From: Physcia stellaris
Taxonomy: Eukaryota; Ascomycota; Lecanoromycetes; Caliciales; Physciaceae
Reading direction: 5' to 3'
DNA length: 64,000 nucleotides
Assembly (NCBI GenBank): GCA_018902385.1
Contig: JABSSW010000031.1
Span: 434,001-498,000 of the forward strand
How positions within the stretch are numbered: position 1 is the stretch's first letter; every line of letters starts with the position of its first letter. Below, piece after piece: positions 23,972 through 34,528 of this stretch. A program made the translations under genes and the position numbers. The notes under the pieces are model-generated. The model saw nothing but the letters and a program-made list of their open reading frames with translations, did not search any database and was not told the origin of the DNA.

Positions 23972-25819
23972 CTAAACGCTATTGCTGTCATTAGGATCCT
24001 CATAAATGTTGATGTTGGCCCATATATTCCGGTCCGCCATTCTAAACTGTTGATCTTTCATGACCCATTGGATCTGCCTCCGCCGTGCCAGCTGCTCTTC
24101 CATTTCCGTGTCCGCTTCAGTCTCCGCCTCATTCAGTGTCTGTCGAGGGACCGGCTGGAGCGGCATCAAGCTTTGATTGACTGGAATTGCCGAAGATTCT
24201 TCGCCGTCGGATGCCATAGGCGGACTGCTGGAGCCTCCAATATAGGGACTCACGACGGCTTCGCAGTCAGCGATACTGGATCTGAGCTCCCGATCAAATA
24301 CATTTTCTAGATCTAGGTCATTGGATGGGGTTTGAGGGGGCGTTGACCATGGTGAAAGAAAAGGCGGGGAATTTGGATCCTGCACGACGACTTCTGCGCC
24401 GCCGAGAAGAGCGTCGAGCTCTTCGAGGTTGTAGCTGGTAAGTTCGGAGGTCCAGCTCTGGGGGCTCGATCTTCCTTCACTCGTGGCCGAATCGGAGACC
24501 GTGCTATTGGCGTCTGGTGGTGCCTCATGCTCCATGAGTTGATCGAGATCTGCGGCGTCGAGTTCCGTAAGCGATGAGGTGTCAGAGACAGATTTCTCGA
24601 CCCTCTGTCTCTTCGTTTTAGGAATTGTGGCATCAGAGGCTCGAGGTCGCAGAGCATGACCTGCTTTAGACTTTGCTGGAGAAGGATGCCATCCTTTGCC
24701 ACTCGACACTGTCGCTTGCTCGATGATCATGTCAAGTTCGGCAGCATCAAAATCCGTGAGGGAAGAGGTGGTGGAGTTGCTGCTATCAGCCCTCTTTCTC
24801 TTCTTAGTTGAGGTATCGTGGCCAGAGATTCGGCTTTGTGGAAAATGCGATGCACCGAGTGATGGTGTATCAAGTCCTGCGCCCTCGCTGCCTAACCGAT
24901 TTTCTTGCTCGATGATCATGGCAGGATCATTCGCGTCGAGATCCGTCAGTGACGAGTTAGTTGAAGCAGCACTGTACCCTCTCCTTCTCTTTCCCAGTGC
25001 AACGGCACTTGGGACCTTGTCGCCAGTTTCCTCAGCAGGATCCTCCGCTTGGACGAACTGCCCTCGGCCACGAGCCGATTGAAAAACTCCAAGCTGAGCA
25101 TTCCTCATGCTTTGTGTCTCCGAAGAGCTGTCGTCGACCAAATCAAAGTGCCTCTCAAGCTCATTTCCGGTGTCCATCTCCAATGCCAAATGCGCTCTGG
25201 CAGTCCGTCGCTGAATCCTCCTTCTCTCCAAAGCCTCTCCAACCTTCTTGGCTCTCGTTGTTTCTTCCACCCTCTTCGCTTTCCTCTCAACCCTAGCCTC
25301 CTCAAATTCTCTCGCCGCTTCATCCCCCGCCCTCTCAGCATCCGCAAGCCTCTTCGCCTTCCTCTCCCTCTCCGCTTCCTCTTCTTCCCGCTCACCCTCA
25401 AGCCGCAGAAACACATTCTCCACCAACGGCTGCTCCTCATACCGACTCCCCAAGATCTCCTTCAGAACATGCTTAACGCGATCATAGCGCGCAGCAGGGT
25501 CTTTATCCTCGAGCGAGAATGGAGGCGGGGGCTTATACTTGTGGATGTGCGCCTCTTGCTTTTCGCAGCGATTCCATTCACAGTTCCCAGTGTCTGTGCG
25601 GTGCAGGTGGGTGTGCTGTTTCGTTGCATCCGTTGTGCATACGTTCCAGGGGCAGGAGGGCGTGCTGAGTCCGTAGATGCCGAAACTGCCGTGGCGGGTG
25701 GAGCCTTCGTAGGCGTCTTTGATTTGGTACCGGTTCTGCCATAGGAGCGAGTCGATGGGGCTTGGTGTGTTTTGTTTGAGGTCGTTGAGGTTGGTGGGTG
25801 TGGTTGTGTTCTTGGCCAT
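23972..25819 (-). CDS. large charged protein with two Cys/His motifs and four acidic repeats
   Basis: This is an intronless gene of 615 codons starting at ATG 25819 (MAKNTTTPTN). Near the N-terminus are two matching motifs, C56-x4-C61-x7-H69-x-H71 and C80-x4-C85-x5-H91-x-H93, each with a W-N inside the Cys pair; they look like tandem zinc knuckles. Residues about 140-220 are a long charged coiled coil rich in Glu, Arg and Ala. The second half carries four spaced copies of a short acidic motif of the form S-S-L-T-[DE]-[FL]-D-A followed by a hydrophobic helix such as LDMIIEQA. Basic KKRKR and KRRR patches fit nuclear localisation. The C-terminal tail is another charged helix. I do not recognise the family. 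A nuclear scaffold or chromatin role is only inference. Confidence 0.75.
   Translation of the reverse strand: MAKNTTTPTNLNDLKQNTPSPIDSLLWQNRYQIKDAYEGSTRHGSFGIYGLSTPSCPWNVCTTDATKQHTHLHRTDTGNCEWNRCEKQEAHIHKYKPPPPFSLEDKDPAARYDRVKHVLKEILGSRYEEQPLVENVFLRLEGEREEEEAERERKAKRLADAERAGDEAAREFEEARVERKAKRVEETTRAKKVGEALERRRIQRRTARAHLALEMDTGNELERHFDLVDDSSSETQSMRNAQLGVFQSARGRGQFVQAEDPAEETGDKVPSAVALGKRRRGYSAASTNSSLTDLDANDPAMIIEQENRLGSEGAGLDTPSLGASHFPQSRISGHDTSTKKRKRADSSNSTTSSLTDFDAAELDMIIEQATVSSGKGWHPSPAKSKAGHALRPRASDATIPKTKRQRVEKSVSDTSSLTELDAADLDQLMEHEAPPDANSTVSDSATSEGRSSPQSWTSELTSYNLEELDALLGGAEVVVQDPNSPPFLSPWSTPPQTPSNDLDLENVFDRELRSSIADCEAVVSPYIGGSSSPPMASDGEESSAIPVNQSLMPLQPVPRQTLNEAETEADTEMEEQLARRRQIQWVMKDQQFRMADRNIWANINIYEDPNDSNSV
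25535..25654 (-). other. tandem C-x4-C-x(5-7)-H-x-H motifs
   Basis: These encode CPWNVC followed by HTH and CEWNRC followed by HIH, at residues 56-71 and 80-93 of the 615-residue protein. The equal spacing and shared W-N core suggest a duplicated metal-binding unit. Zinc binding is inferred from the Cys/His pattern only. Confidence 0.6.
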
Positions 25820-27556
25820 GGTATGCTGACTGGTTGGGTCGGAGGAGATGAGGGGGTAGAGGGTAAGTATGGTTTACTCTCTCGAGCTTTGCGATTTAGG
25901 TGTGTCTCTAGTGCAAGAGAGGGAAGTTGAGTGATCCGGTCCGGGTAGTCGAGGATACAGACAGTAACTACAAAGTTCTCTTCGGAGGTTTGCAATCTAA
26001 GAGCGTCTTTATTTCAGGAAAGAGGGAGTATATATAAGCAGATTGAATATGAAAACGCCCACGAATCTCAAGCCATGTGATGTGTGATGAGAGAGCTTGT
26101 GACGAGCCTCTCTCTTCACATTTGTGAGCGAGGACTCTGTTCATCCCAGAAGTCCAACCCAGACTGAGCTTCCGTCTCGACTCGTGAGTAGACACGATCT
26201 CAATCGCGAGTGATGAGTGAAGCATTGAAGCCATGTCATTGGCTTTGGTAAACATTATAGGCTTGAAGTTGGTGAAGACGAAACTCTGTGAGTATATCTT
26301 GATGTACATAAGGATCATTAGCAGATGGCTTTCAAAAGAATGTGGACAACCAAAGTCCTTATCAGTCTAGAAACTCAAGCTCTCATAGATTTTGACTTAT
26401 ATTTCCATAGGGAATAATTGTCCAGGTCGTGCGTACGGTTCTAGCGGATGCGAGATCAGCACCATCGTCGACAAAGAAACTCAAGGCAAAAAAAGAAAAA
26501 GTATGGAAATCAGTCCAGAATTGCTTCTCTATTTATATCAAATTCCTATTCCATACGCCTAAAAAATGAAAGGATGATCGGTCCACTGCTATAAAACAGA
26601 TTTGGATCGCAGAAAACCATTAGCCCAACTTGATAGCCAAAAAATAACAAATAACAAAGCTTTGAGGTTCAGAGATCCTCATTGGATAATGTTTCAGGGT
26701 ATCTTCTTACTAGAGTTCGAACAATCCCGGTATTGGACTAAATCGAGAAACTTTCATATCGCGTTCTTTAAGACTTCTGTGCGTCGAAAGCTGTTCGTCG
26801 ATGAATCTATTACACTTGAGGATTGACAGTGGACGATCGAGACTTGACCGCAATACGGCGATAAGATGTCTATTGTGATCTCCAGCGTCCAGCGAGCGCT
26901 CTATGCTTGAATTAAGCTTGAGGATTTTATGGCACTTATTTAATCCACAATCATGCGTGAAGAGTATGTATAAGAAAATCCGATTCGGATCCCACGTTCT
27001 ACAGCTCAAACCTAATACAAGGTAATCAGCACCAGTTCTTCACACAGTCTCAACATCCCATGGCCTGTTACAATTTTGGTGCGATTTCCAAGAATAGTTT
27101 CTGACGTACCTACTATTACCCGACTTAAGACGAACTCACAAGAGGAAATGTGTTTCAGAGCACTTTTGGGTCACCTTTATGTCGTCTTCATATACTCTAT
27201 ATCAAGAACGAGTAGAGATTTTCTTATAATGAATATAACTGGTGATTCATGGAAGATAAAAGTAGACACTAGACCCTGGATTTTTCTTTTTTTTGCTATG
27301 ACAGGTTGATTTCAGGCCTACTGCCGGCGACTAAACAAAGCAGCGCAAGATGTAGAAATCTTAGAAATCAACAGAGAACTAAAGATTGCCGTAGGAACCT
27401 TATGAATGAACTTACAAAGTCAACGCAGTCATCAGCGCGTCGAAAAAGTGAGTCGGACGAGGAAGATGACATGAAGTTCCCGCAAGGCATTTTCCCATTT
27501 CCCAATCTCCAATGGCATCTCGCCGACCATGTCTGACATATATCGCGCCAATGCTA
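25820..27556. other. intergenic, AT-leaning, no supported gene
   Basis: Only short frames are present on both strands, without motifs. The stretch 26.3-27.3 kb is locally richer in A and T than the flanking genes. No repeat or terminal inverted repeat was noticed. Confidence 0.45.
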
Positions 27557-28508
27557 CTAGGTCATCGTAACATCTTCATCTCCAACTAGGGTGCTCTCGG
27601 ATAATTCCATTGGAACTTCATCGCTGTCATCCCTCATAGCCCTGAGTCGCTCTAGGGTCTGAATTTCATGATTCTCTGGTGGAAAGTCTGGAACCTCGTC
27701 GTGCAAATGTTGAATGCCGGAGAAGTGTCCAATACCACCGTTCCACCTATAGATGCATCAGTCAGTATACTCTGTTCAAAAGATCGTACGAGATTTTGGA
27801 TGGGTCCCAATGACCGGAATCTTTCAGGAGTGCGAAGCAGAACCAGAATCGCCCCCCAAAAAGAAAAGAAGAGAAAAAAAAAATTGAAGAAAGTCCAGGA
27901 GAAGAAACCTACCTCCCATCATTATGAATCCAAACCACCCTAACCACCCCCCCCTCATCCGGATGCGACACCAACAACGGCGTGCTCCCCTCCTCCACAT
28001 ACCCAATCCTCAAATTCAGCCCCCGCTCCCTCCCCCACCGGTACACCACCGCGGCAACCTGATCAATAGAAAAGTCATACGTATTGCACATATCAAACAC
28101 CTCCGCGAACTCCCTTGCCTGCTCATCGAAAATCCCCTGCAGTTCTTCAAGTGTGGGGCATGGCAGGAATGGATACTGCGCGCGCATGGAGTTGATGACT
28201 GCGAAGAAACCGCATAGGAGCCCGTCCATGGAGGTCGGGATCGTGCGCCAGCCGTGAGGGAAGGAGGTCCAGAATGAGGCTTCGGAGGCTGCGAGCTGGG
28301 CTTTGGCCGCGGCGGAGGGGGATGTTGGGTTGGGGTTTGGGGGCGTGGTTGAGGATTCGCTGAGCTCTGCTGGGTGTTGATGTTGATGCACTGCGGGGTC
28401 ATCGTTCGGGGGGGAACTGCGATGTACTTCGAGACTGCTTCGGGAGCTGCAGGGCGCGTCGTCGTCGAGCCACCAGATGTCGGATATGGGCGATGGGGAA
28501 CGCGCCAT
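27557..28508 (-). CDS. OTU-like cysteine protease candidate
   Basis: Two exons, 28508-27913 and 27746-27557, are joined by a 166-bp intron (GTAGGT donor, TATAG acceptor) with matching phase. The ATG at 28508 gives MARSPSPISDIWW; an in-frame ATG at 28619 would add 37 hydrophobic residues. After a low-complexity Pro/Ser region comes a domain with GWRTIPTSMDGLLCGFFAVI, where a Cys follows an Asp-Gly pair at the start of a helix. It ends in VVWIHNDG, then after the splice WNGGIGHFSGI with a His. This Asp-Cys...His order is what fungal OTU-like papain-fold domains show. Deubiquitinase activity is an inference from that pattern. Confidence 0.55.
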
Positions 28509-29580
28509 GATGAGCAGATAGATTAGTGTGAGGGTTGCGATGCCGAGAGTTTCGAGGAGGGTCGTGTGCAGATGGTATTGCGGTGTTGAAAATTTAGTGA
28601 GTATGTGGATAAGGGTCATTTGTGTGTTGTGAATTCGTTTTATTTAGTGAGCCTTTTTAGGGGAATGTGTGAATCAAGTAGCAAGTTGATTTTTTGACGT
28701 CAGCGCGCTTTTGCTATCATATAATGGCATTGTTGGAACAACGACCGAGTCTTCACGAATAAAGGGACTAACGTAGTTGATATTCACAAAGAAAACGTTG
28801 GTCATCGATTTGAAAAGAACTCCAGATGGGCGGAAGAGTCACACTAAGTGAGGTTGTCATTGGTATCTTAGTCTTTGTGCGAGGAATATTAACATTGCAA
28901 AAATATGTTGTACGTAATCTGATTAGGCAAGACCGACCGAGGGACAACACTTTCTGGCATTAAAATTCCATATACGTGATTCAGAGTGCACATTTTTCTA
29001 TAGCTCATCATATTGCTTGCTCACTTATACTCGTCGTATTTTCTCTTTGTTGCCTGGAAGTATGTCTTTGATGACACTACGTTCGAACAAGTTGAAATGA
29101 TGTGAAAATGTCATTCTATTGATATTGTGGTTGATTTTTACACTTGGAAGCCCTGGGAGCTTACGAAAAGTGAGTGAAGATCTGTTTAGAAGTCTTGATC
29201 CACTCCTAGACCTTGAGTCATGTGCCTTAAGCTCCTAGAGTAAGTCACCCTTCGGAGTATCATATGATAAGGACTGTAAAGCGCAAATGTCTTCATCTAT
29301 CTACCGACAGAATCGATAACGCGGATTGATCATTTTGTGTCCCCAAAACAGGGATCAAGATGGAAATCAGGCTCGACCACCTTCAAATGTGCGGACAACG
29401 GACAGCTTTCCCTTCGATCTGATGTCCCTAAAGTTTGAGCACCATGAGCGAGGCTAGTCGATTACTGACCATCAACATCTGCCTGTGAGCAGTTCTGCGA
29501 CGAGAACGGATACGGGGAGGAACCCTGCCCCACAGTCAGCAAAGCCGCAAAACACAGTTCTAAATGGCACTCAAGTAAAC
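28509..29580. other. intergenic, no supported gene
   Basis: This is the upstream region of the OTU-like gene and the downstream region of the secreted Cys-rich gene. No coding motif, repeat or RNA gene is seen, apart from a possible short last exon of the secreted gene near 29480-29530. Confidence 0.4.
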
Positions 29581-30138
29581 TCACCCCTGCAGCACGAAGC
29601 TCGGATAATCAGCCGCAACATTAGCACCATCGCTCTTTCTCTGCAGCCCGTCATCATACAAGACCGTGGTATGCGGGAACGAGGCCGAGCTGGCAATGTT
29701 GATGCTGATCCTATTCGGCGGATCCCCTGCCGCAGTACCATAAGTCCGCATTCTTCTCAACATGGTATCAAAATTGTTCCTGCAGCACTCCGGCGTGAGG
29801 CCAAAATCCGGCTGGTAGAGACCCGCCTGGCAAGTGCTCCCAAGGCTGTCGGTGAAGAAGGCCCAAAGCCAATTGTTCTTGGCCACGGAGACGGGGGACA
29901 GGCCGGCGCAGAGGGAGTGGTAGGCGGTCTCGCAGAACAGGTACCAGCCATCTGTTACCAATTTTTGGGAGGTGAAGGTGCAATTTTTGTTGCGGTACAC
30001 GAAGTTGGGGTCGTTGTCTGTTACTACGGAGATGGCGGAGGGGACGTTGGTGGTGTAGGATGCTGTTTCGTTGCTGGGGCAGGATTGGGCTTGGGTGCCT
30101 GCGAGGAGCAGGGCAGTAAGGAGGAAGGAGCGGATCAT
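29581..30138 (-). CDS. secreted Cys-rich protein, family not recognised
   Basis: The ATG at 30138 opens a clear signal peptide (MIRSFLLTALLLAGTQAQ). The mature protein has eight Cys, including NKNCTF, FCETAYHSLCAGL, GSTCQAGL and PECCRNNF, which suggests four disulfides. The middle segment NNWLWAFFTDSLG is aromatic-rich. The frame stops at a TGA inside GTGAGT, which looks like a splice donor at about 29586. A short last exon after GGGGCAG or CGTCGCAG near 29520 could change the last residues; I could not decide which. I do not recognise the family. It could be a wall-associated protein or an effector. Confidence 0.7.
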   Translation of the reverse strand: MIRSFLLTALLLAGTQAQSCPSNETASYTTNVPSAISVVTDNDPNFVYRNKNCTFTSQKLVTDGWYLFCETAYHSLCAGLSPVSVAKNNWLWAFFTDSLGSTCQAGLYQPDFGLTPECCRNNFDTMLRRMRTYGTAAGDPPNRISINIASSASFPHTTVLYDDGLQRKSDGANVAADYPSFVLQG

Positions 30139-30743
30139 CTTGACTTGGATTTATCAACGCTTTGAAGTATGCGAGTGATACTCAGGTACAGTGAAGCAAA
30201 ACCGATGAAGAAGATTGTGCTCGAAAAAGAGATTTATCCATGGAGGGAGGTTCCCTTTATACCTAAGCTTTGGCTTTAGTGCTTGGCTTGTGATTCTCTA
30301 CCATCGGAAGAGTGTACTACAGCCTCATCCTTTGTACATGCGATCGCTGATGTCGAGTCCCATCGTTCACTTGGCGTGCGGTGTTGGTCTCATGCGAGCT
30401 TGTGATGAAGAACTTTCTTCAGGCGCTCCTCCCCCCGTATCTCTTCAGTCCTGAGAGCTTCAACTATTTGGGAGCGAAGGATCACTGTAGCGGGATGTCA
30501 AGACGGTCGTCGAAAATTTAGGAGTGCAATTGCAGCGGATAAATCGTGCTTGTGACCGCAACTTCGACATAAGCGAACATGGTCTCAATTCTCGCTCCCG
30601 ATCCAATAGGCCTAGGGTAAAACGCATTCATGGCTTTGCAGGATTTCTCGTTGTCAAAATAGCAGTGGTTACAAAATGAAATAAATTTAAATTGGTCGTA
30701 CGGATGTTGCTAACAGTGGCGCCTTCCACGGCATCGTTGCGTT

Positions 30744-31168
30744 TTAGAAGCTGGTTCTAGTCCTCTGGGCTGTCGCCCAAAACTTTTCAACAATCTTCAC
30801 AAACTCATGTTGCATACTGCAGAAAGGGGATTGTCCGGCATCAAGCTTGGTTTTCGCAAAACTCTTGGTAGGTATACTTTTCACCACGTCTGCAATCATA
30901 ATCTTTTGCACTTCGAGCGGAATGCTTAGATCTTTTTCACAATACACAAAGGTCGTCGGCACACCCTTTCAAGGCGATCTAGTCGTCTTCTGGCAGCTTC
31001 TACAAAGTGGTGTAAGACATGCTTCGATGCTAGATTCTGTCGCTCTTCAGCGGATACGATATCATTGTAAAAGGAATCTTCATTGTTAGTGACTCGTGCC
31101 GTGCCATCTCCATTGGCTTCTAGCTGTGGGGGGGACGGCACGTTAGTATTAGTGAATGTTTTCTGCAC
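30744..31168 (-). pseudogene. alpha/beta-hydrolase C-terminal fragment
   Basis: The end of this frame reads PTTFVYCEKDLSIPLEVQKIMI, then KLDAGQSPFCSMQHEFV. This is the acid and catalytic-His region (here GQSPF where GHSPF is usual) of fungal alpha/beta hydrolases. Upstream in another frame is SFYNDIVSAEERQNLASKHV, which matches the segment normally before it. The two pieces are out of frame, the His is replaced by Gln, and no nucleophile-elbow exon is recognisable upstream. I take it as a decayed partial gene. Confidence 0.5.
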
Positions 31169-32032
31169 CGAGTGGCCAGGAAGCAGCAGCCATGCGCTGA
31201 TGTAGATGATATGGCAGTGTCTCTCTCCCCCAACTGAAGCTTGTTCGGAAAATTAATTAATGAGGCGCCAATTTTCGGTGGTGGTCCTGATCCACGATCA
31301 TCCAAAAGCTTAGGGGCATTGCAAAAGTCAACTCTTTCCGTAGTTGTCCGCATGTGAAACCGCCTTTGAACTTCGGTGGATTGCAAAATGGTAGAGACAG
31401 ATCTTCACATGGTCTCAAGGGAAGACGGACCAAAGCCAACTCTGTGTCCTTTTGTTCTGGCCCGTTGCGCAGGACCAACAAGGAACTGTTGATAGGCAAG
31501 AAGCGTCCGATAGAAGTCCACGGCTGTTTCCTGAGCCAAGGTCAGCGATAGGTATATACGTTGGGTTTAAGAGGCTTCTTCCCTGAGTGTCGGCCGTCAG
31601 GTTGGTAATTGTGCCCAACAATATGATTTAATCGCTTCCTTTGTCATATCCTGTACCTTTGTAACTCGTTCTAGAACCTCGGCACTTTAAGGCCTTTTTC
31701 CTTCAATTACCGACAGAGCCAGGCCTCAACCACCCTTCAGCAGCACCTGATTGCTCTATGATCTCTGGCTAGGTGAGCGAATCCATTGTTGACGTGTTGT
31801 GGCGCGCTTTGAACAAGGCATATAATCGTCTTATTGATACCCATTTCGGGCACTTTAGTTTTTCACCACAAAGGATTCCCCTCACAAGGATAAGCATGAC
31901 TTTGTATAACTCCATGGGACCCCACTTCAGTAATAATATGATATTGCATACTATTAAAATACTCCTAGAACACTCATTTACTCAAATACATTCTACAACC
32001 TACATTCATTCAGCAGTCATCCTACCTTCGAA
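31169..32032. other. intergenic, upstream of the small secreted protein
   Basis: No supported gene is present. An 80-codon minus-strand frame near 31.3-31.5 kb might be a further scrap of the hydrolase, but it has no motif I can name. Confidence 0.4.
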
Positions 32033-32601
32033 ATGCAACTTACTACTTTAATTGTGGCTGCGCTGAGCGCAAGCAGACTTACAATTGCAGCTCCTACCTT
32101 TAATGGCACCGATCCTTTTGCATACCATGAAGAGTTAGAAGGAGGCATCGAGAAGCGGGGCAGCTATGGCTGGCTCTCCAGTTTTCAGTTATTTGGTAAG
32201 ACACTTTTTCCAAGACAGGACAGCTTAGATCAACGCGGCGTACTAATCTAGTCTTAGATTTCACTTGCGGTGGGGGATGGGGCGGATCTCGACCTAAAAT
32301 CCAAGACAGCTGCGTCATATTCAGTCCGGTCAGCCGCCGTGTTGGTATCAACTGGGGCCAGTGGCCACTAGCCTTTGATTCTCTCGACGTCTACAGTGAC
32401 GAACGCTGTGTTGTCAAGATTGCCACCATCAAAGGGTAAGCGAAGCCGCCTACACCTAAGTTGTGGTGCATTGTGCTAACCCGTTACAGTCCCCCAAAAC
32501 ACCAGGCAAAAGGTGCTCAGACATGTGTGGTGACAGCTGAGCATGGAAAAGGGAAAAAATGGCGTAGTGTTCGCAGCTCTGCGGCTGGCCCCGGTTATTA
32601 A
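32033..32601 (+). CDS. small secreted Cys protein, effector-like
   Basis: Three exons, 32033-32195, 32258-32435 and 32490-32601, are joined by introns of 62 and 54 bp with good GTAAG donors and TTAG/ACAG acceptors; phases fit and give 150 residues. A signal peptide (MQLTTLIVAALSASRLTIAAP) is followed by a short pro-region ending in a Kex2-like EKR. The mature part has four Cys, in FTCGGGW, DSCVIF, ERCVV and QTCVV, consistent with two disulfides, and a basic tail ending in AAGPGY. There is no known domain. The gene ends about 430 bp from the start of the extreme AT-rich block. Small size, signal peptide, Cys and location are all typical of fungal effectors, but function is inference. Confidence 0.75.
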
Positions 32602-32933
32602 GACCTTTTTGATTAGCAGTATGTTTTGATTTTAATTCTATAGTTGTCCATTTAGCGACACATAAGAAGTCTTCTTCTTCTATACATATATTCTCGTCCA
32701 CCTATGTTAACCCAGTACAAGAATTATTTCCTAGCGTGAGGTGCACGATCTTTGGATAAACCTAATTCCGGGACAGTCTATCCCGTATTTCGCCTAAAGA
32801 CCTCTGAGATAAGACGAAAATCCAGAAGAGTCTCCATGTTGACTGCCTGACTATCATACAATTTATCATACAAAGTGAGCAACTGTATCAGAGATATTGC
32901 TCAATAATTTGTGTGTCTCTCATTCACAAGATT

Positions 32934-33019
32934 TGAACTCAACAGCAGTGCTTTCTTTATCGATGTAATTTTTGTTTGAATTCAACAGCAATGCTTTCTC
33001 TATTCATGTGATCTTTGTT
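32934..33019. repeat. 43-bp tandem duplication
   Basis: Two head-to-tail copies of a 43-bp unit (32934-32976 and 32977-33019) differ mostly by transitions. They lie at the left shoulder of the AT-rich block. Confidence 0.8.
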
Positions 33020-33140
33020 AAACAACTGTGAAAATATTTTGTCATACAAATTAATATGCGAAGTGATCATAGAAACTGCTGACAAAAAGTGTAAAATTGA
33101 AAAATTCGATTTTGATGTAAACGATGTATTAACGATATGC

Positions 33141-33215
33141 GATAATCGTGTTCAACAACGATAATCGTGTTCAACAACGATAATCGTGTTCAACAACGTT
33201 AACGTGCTCAACAAC
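33141..33215. repeat. 19-bp minisatellite
   Basis: Three near-perfect copies of GATAATCGTGTTCAACAAC are followed by a diverged 18-bp copy and a partial one. Just after it, at about 33257-33320, comes a patch of repeated TTGCAATTGCAA/GAAATTGCAATA units. Confidence 0.85.
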
Positions 33216-34528
33216 GTTAATGTGAAATGCACACTAAAAAAGTTTTTGTATATATATTGCAATTGCAATAGAAATTGCAATAGAAATTGCAACAATGTTG
33301 CAATTGCAATTGCAATAAAAAAATTCAATCAAAAGTCAATTGTCAATTGCTTGAATAAATGCTCGATTTTTGCGATTTGAACGTAATCATGTCTATATTC
33401 GAACGCAAAATTATCAACGTTTCAACGTATAATCGTGAATTGTCAATAATGTGATGTTTCGTACAACTGAGCGATGATGATGATGACAGAACATGAAATG
33501 ATGACGAAAACGATGATATTTGATAATTTCAATTTTAAAAAAAAACGTTGTTGCTATTTGCAAACGTGTGTCTTGTTCTTTTTACACGAAACAATCGAAA
33601 AAAATATCAATAAATCTCGTATGCGAAGAAGAAAAATCAAACACGAACGAAAAATCAACTCTTATTGTTGTGACGTGATTGTCGATGATTCGAGTTCTCG
33701 ACTGCGATAAGATTTCATGATGTTGAAATTTTCATTATTTTTATCTGTGTTGTTTTCATAAATGAAATCAATATCTTTGTAACTCTATCAACAGATCGAA
33801 TTGAATGCGTAAAAATTGAAATTTTTTCGTTGAACAACAAAGATTGTGAACAAAAATCACGTGTCAGAGAAACGAAATAAAAATTGAAATTTTTTTCGCG
33901 CAAATCGACGATTCTCGTCCGATCGAAATTAGAAAAATGACAAAAAGATTCGATTTGATTCGCGTTCGATGAATTTTGCACGCGAAAAATGTATCGTCAC
34001 GCAACGAACACGAAAACAACGTATGTTTGATGAATGTTGTGAAAACAATGTGTTGAATTGAATGTCGTAATTGTAAAAACGTGAATCGATAAACATTTGC
34101 AAAAAAAAAATGAAATCGAAACATGATAATCAAAAAAAATGAAATAGAAAAAAGCAAATCAAAATTGAGAAAAAAAAATTCATTTTAAATGAATTTTTTT
34201 AAATAAAATACATTAAAATCGAAACATAATATTGAAATTTTTAAAAAAAAAAGTTAAAATTCGAAATCGTTTCAATTTCAAAAAGATCGTCGATTTATAA
34301 CATAAATTCAATTTTCAAAATCGCGTTTTTAACGTGCAAAAAAAAAATTTTTTTCATTTTTTCAATTGAACAAAACGATTTCTGAATTTAACGAATTTGA
34401 CAAAATTCAAACGAAAATTTTGAGCATTTTTAATGAAATTTTTGAGAAAAAACTCATTTTTTATGAATAGAAATTGAAAAATTTGAAAAGAACTGCGCAG
34501 AATTCAATACACGTTAATTTAAATTATG

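Noticed and set aside
25049-25744. 231-codon plus-strand frame inside the 615-residue gene
   Set aside because: Antisense shadow: Leu/Pro-rich, no motifs, and the minus-strand frame is far longer with structured features.
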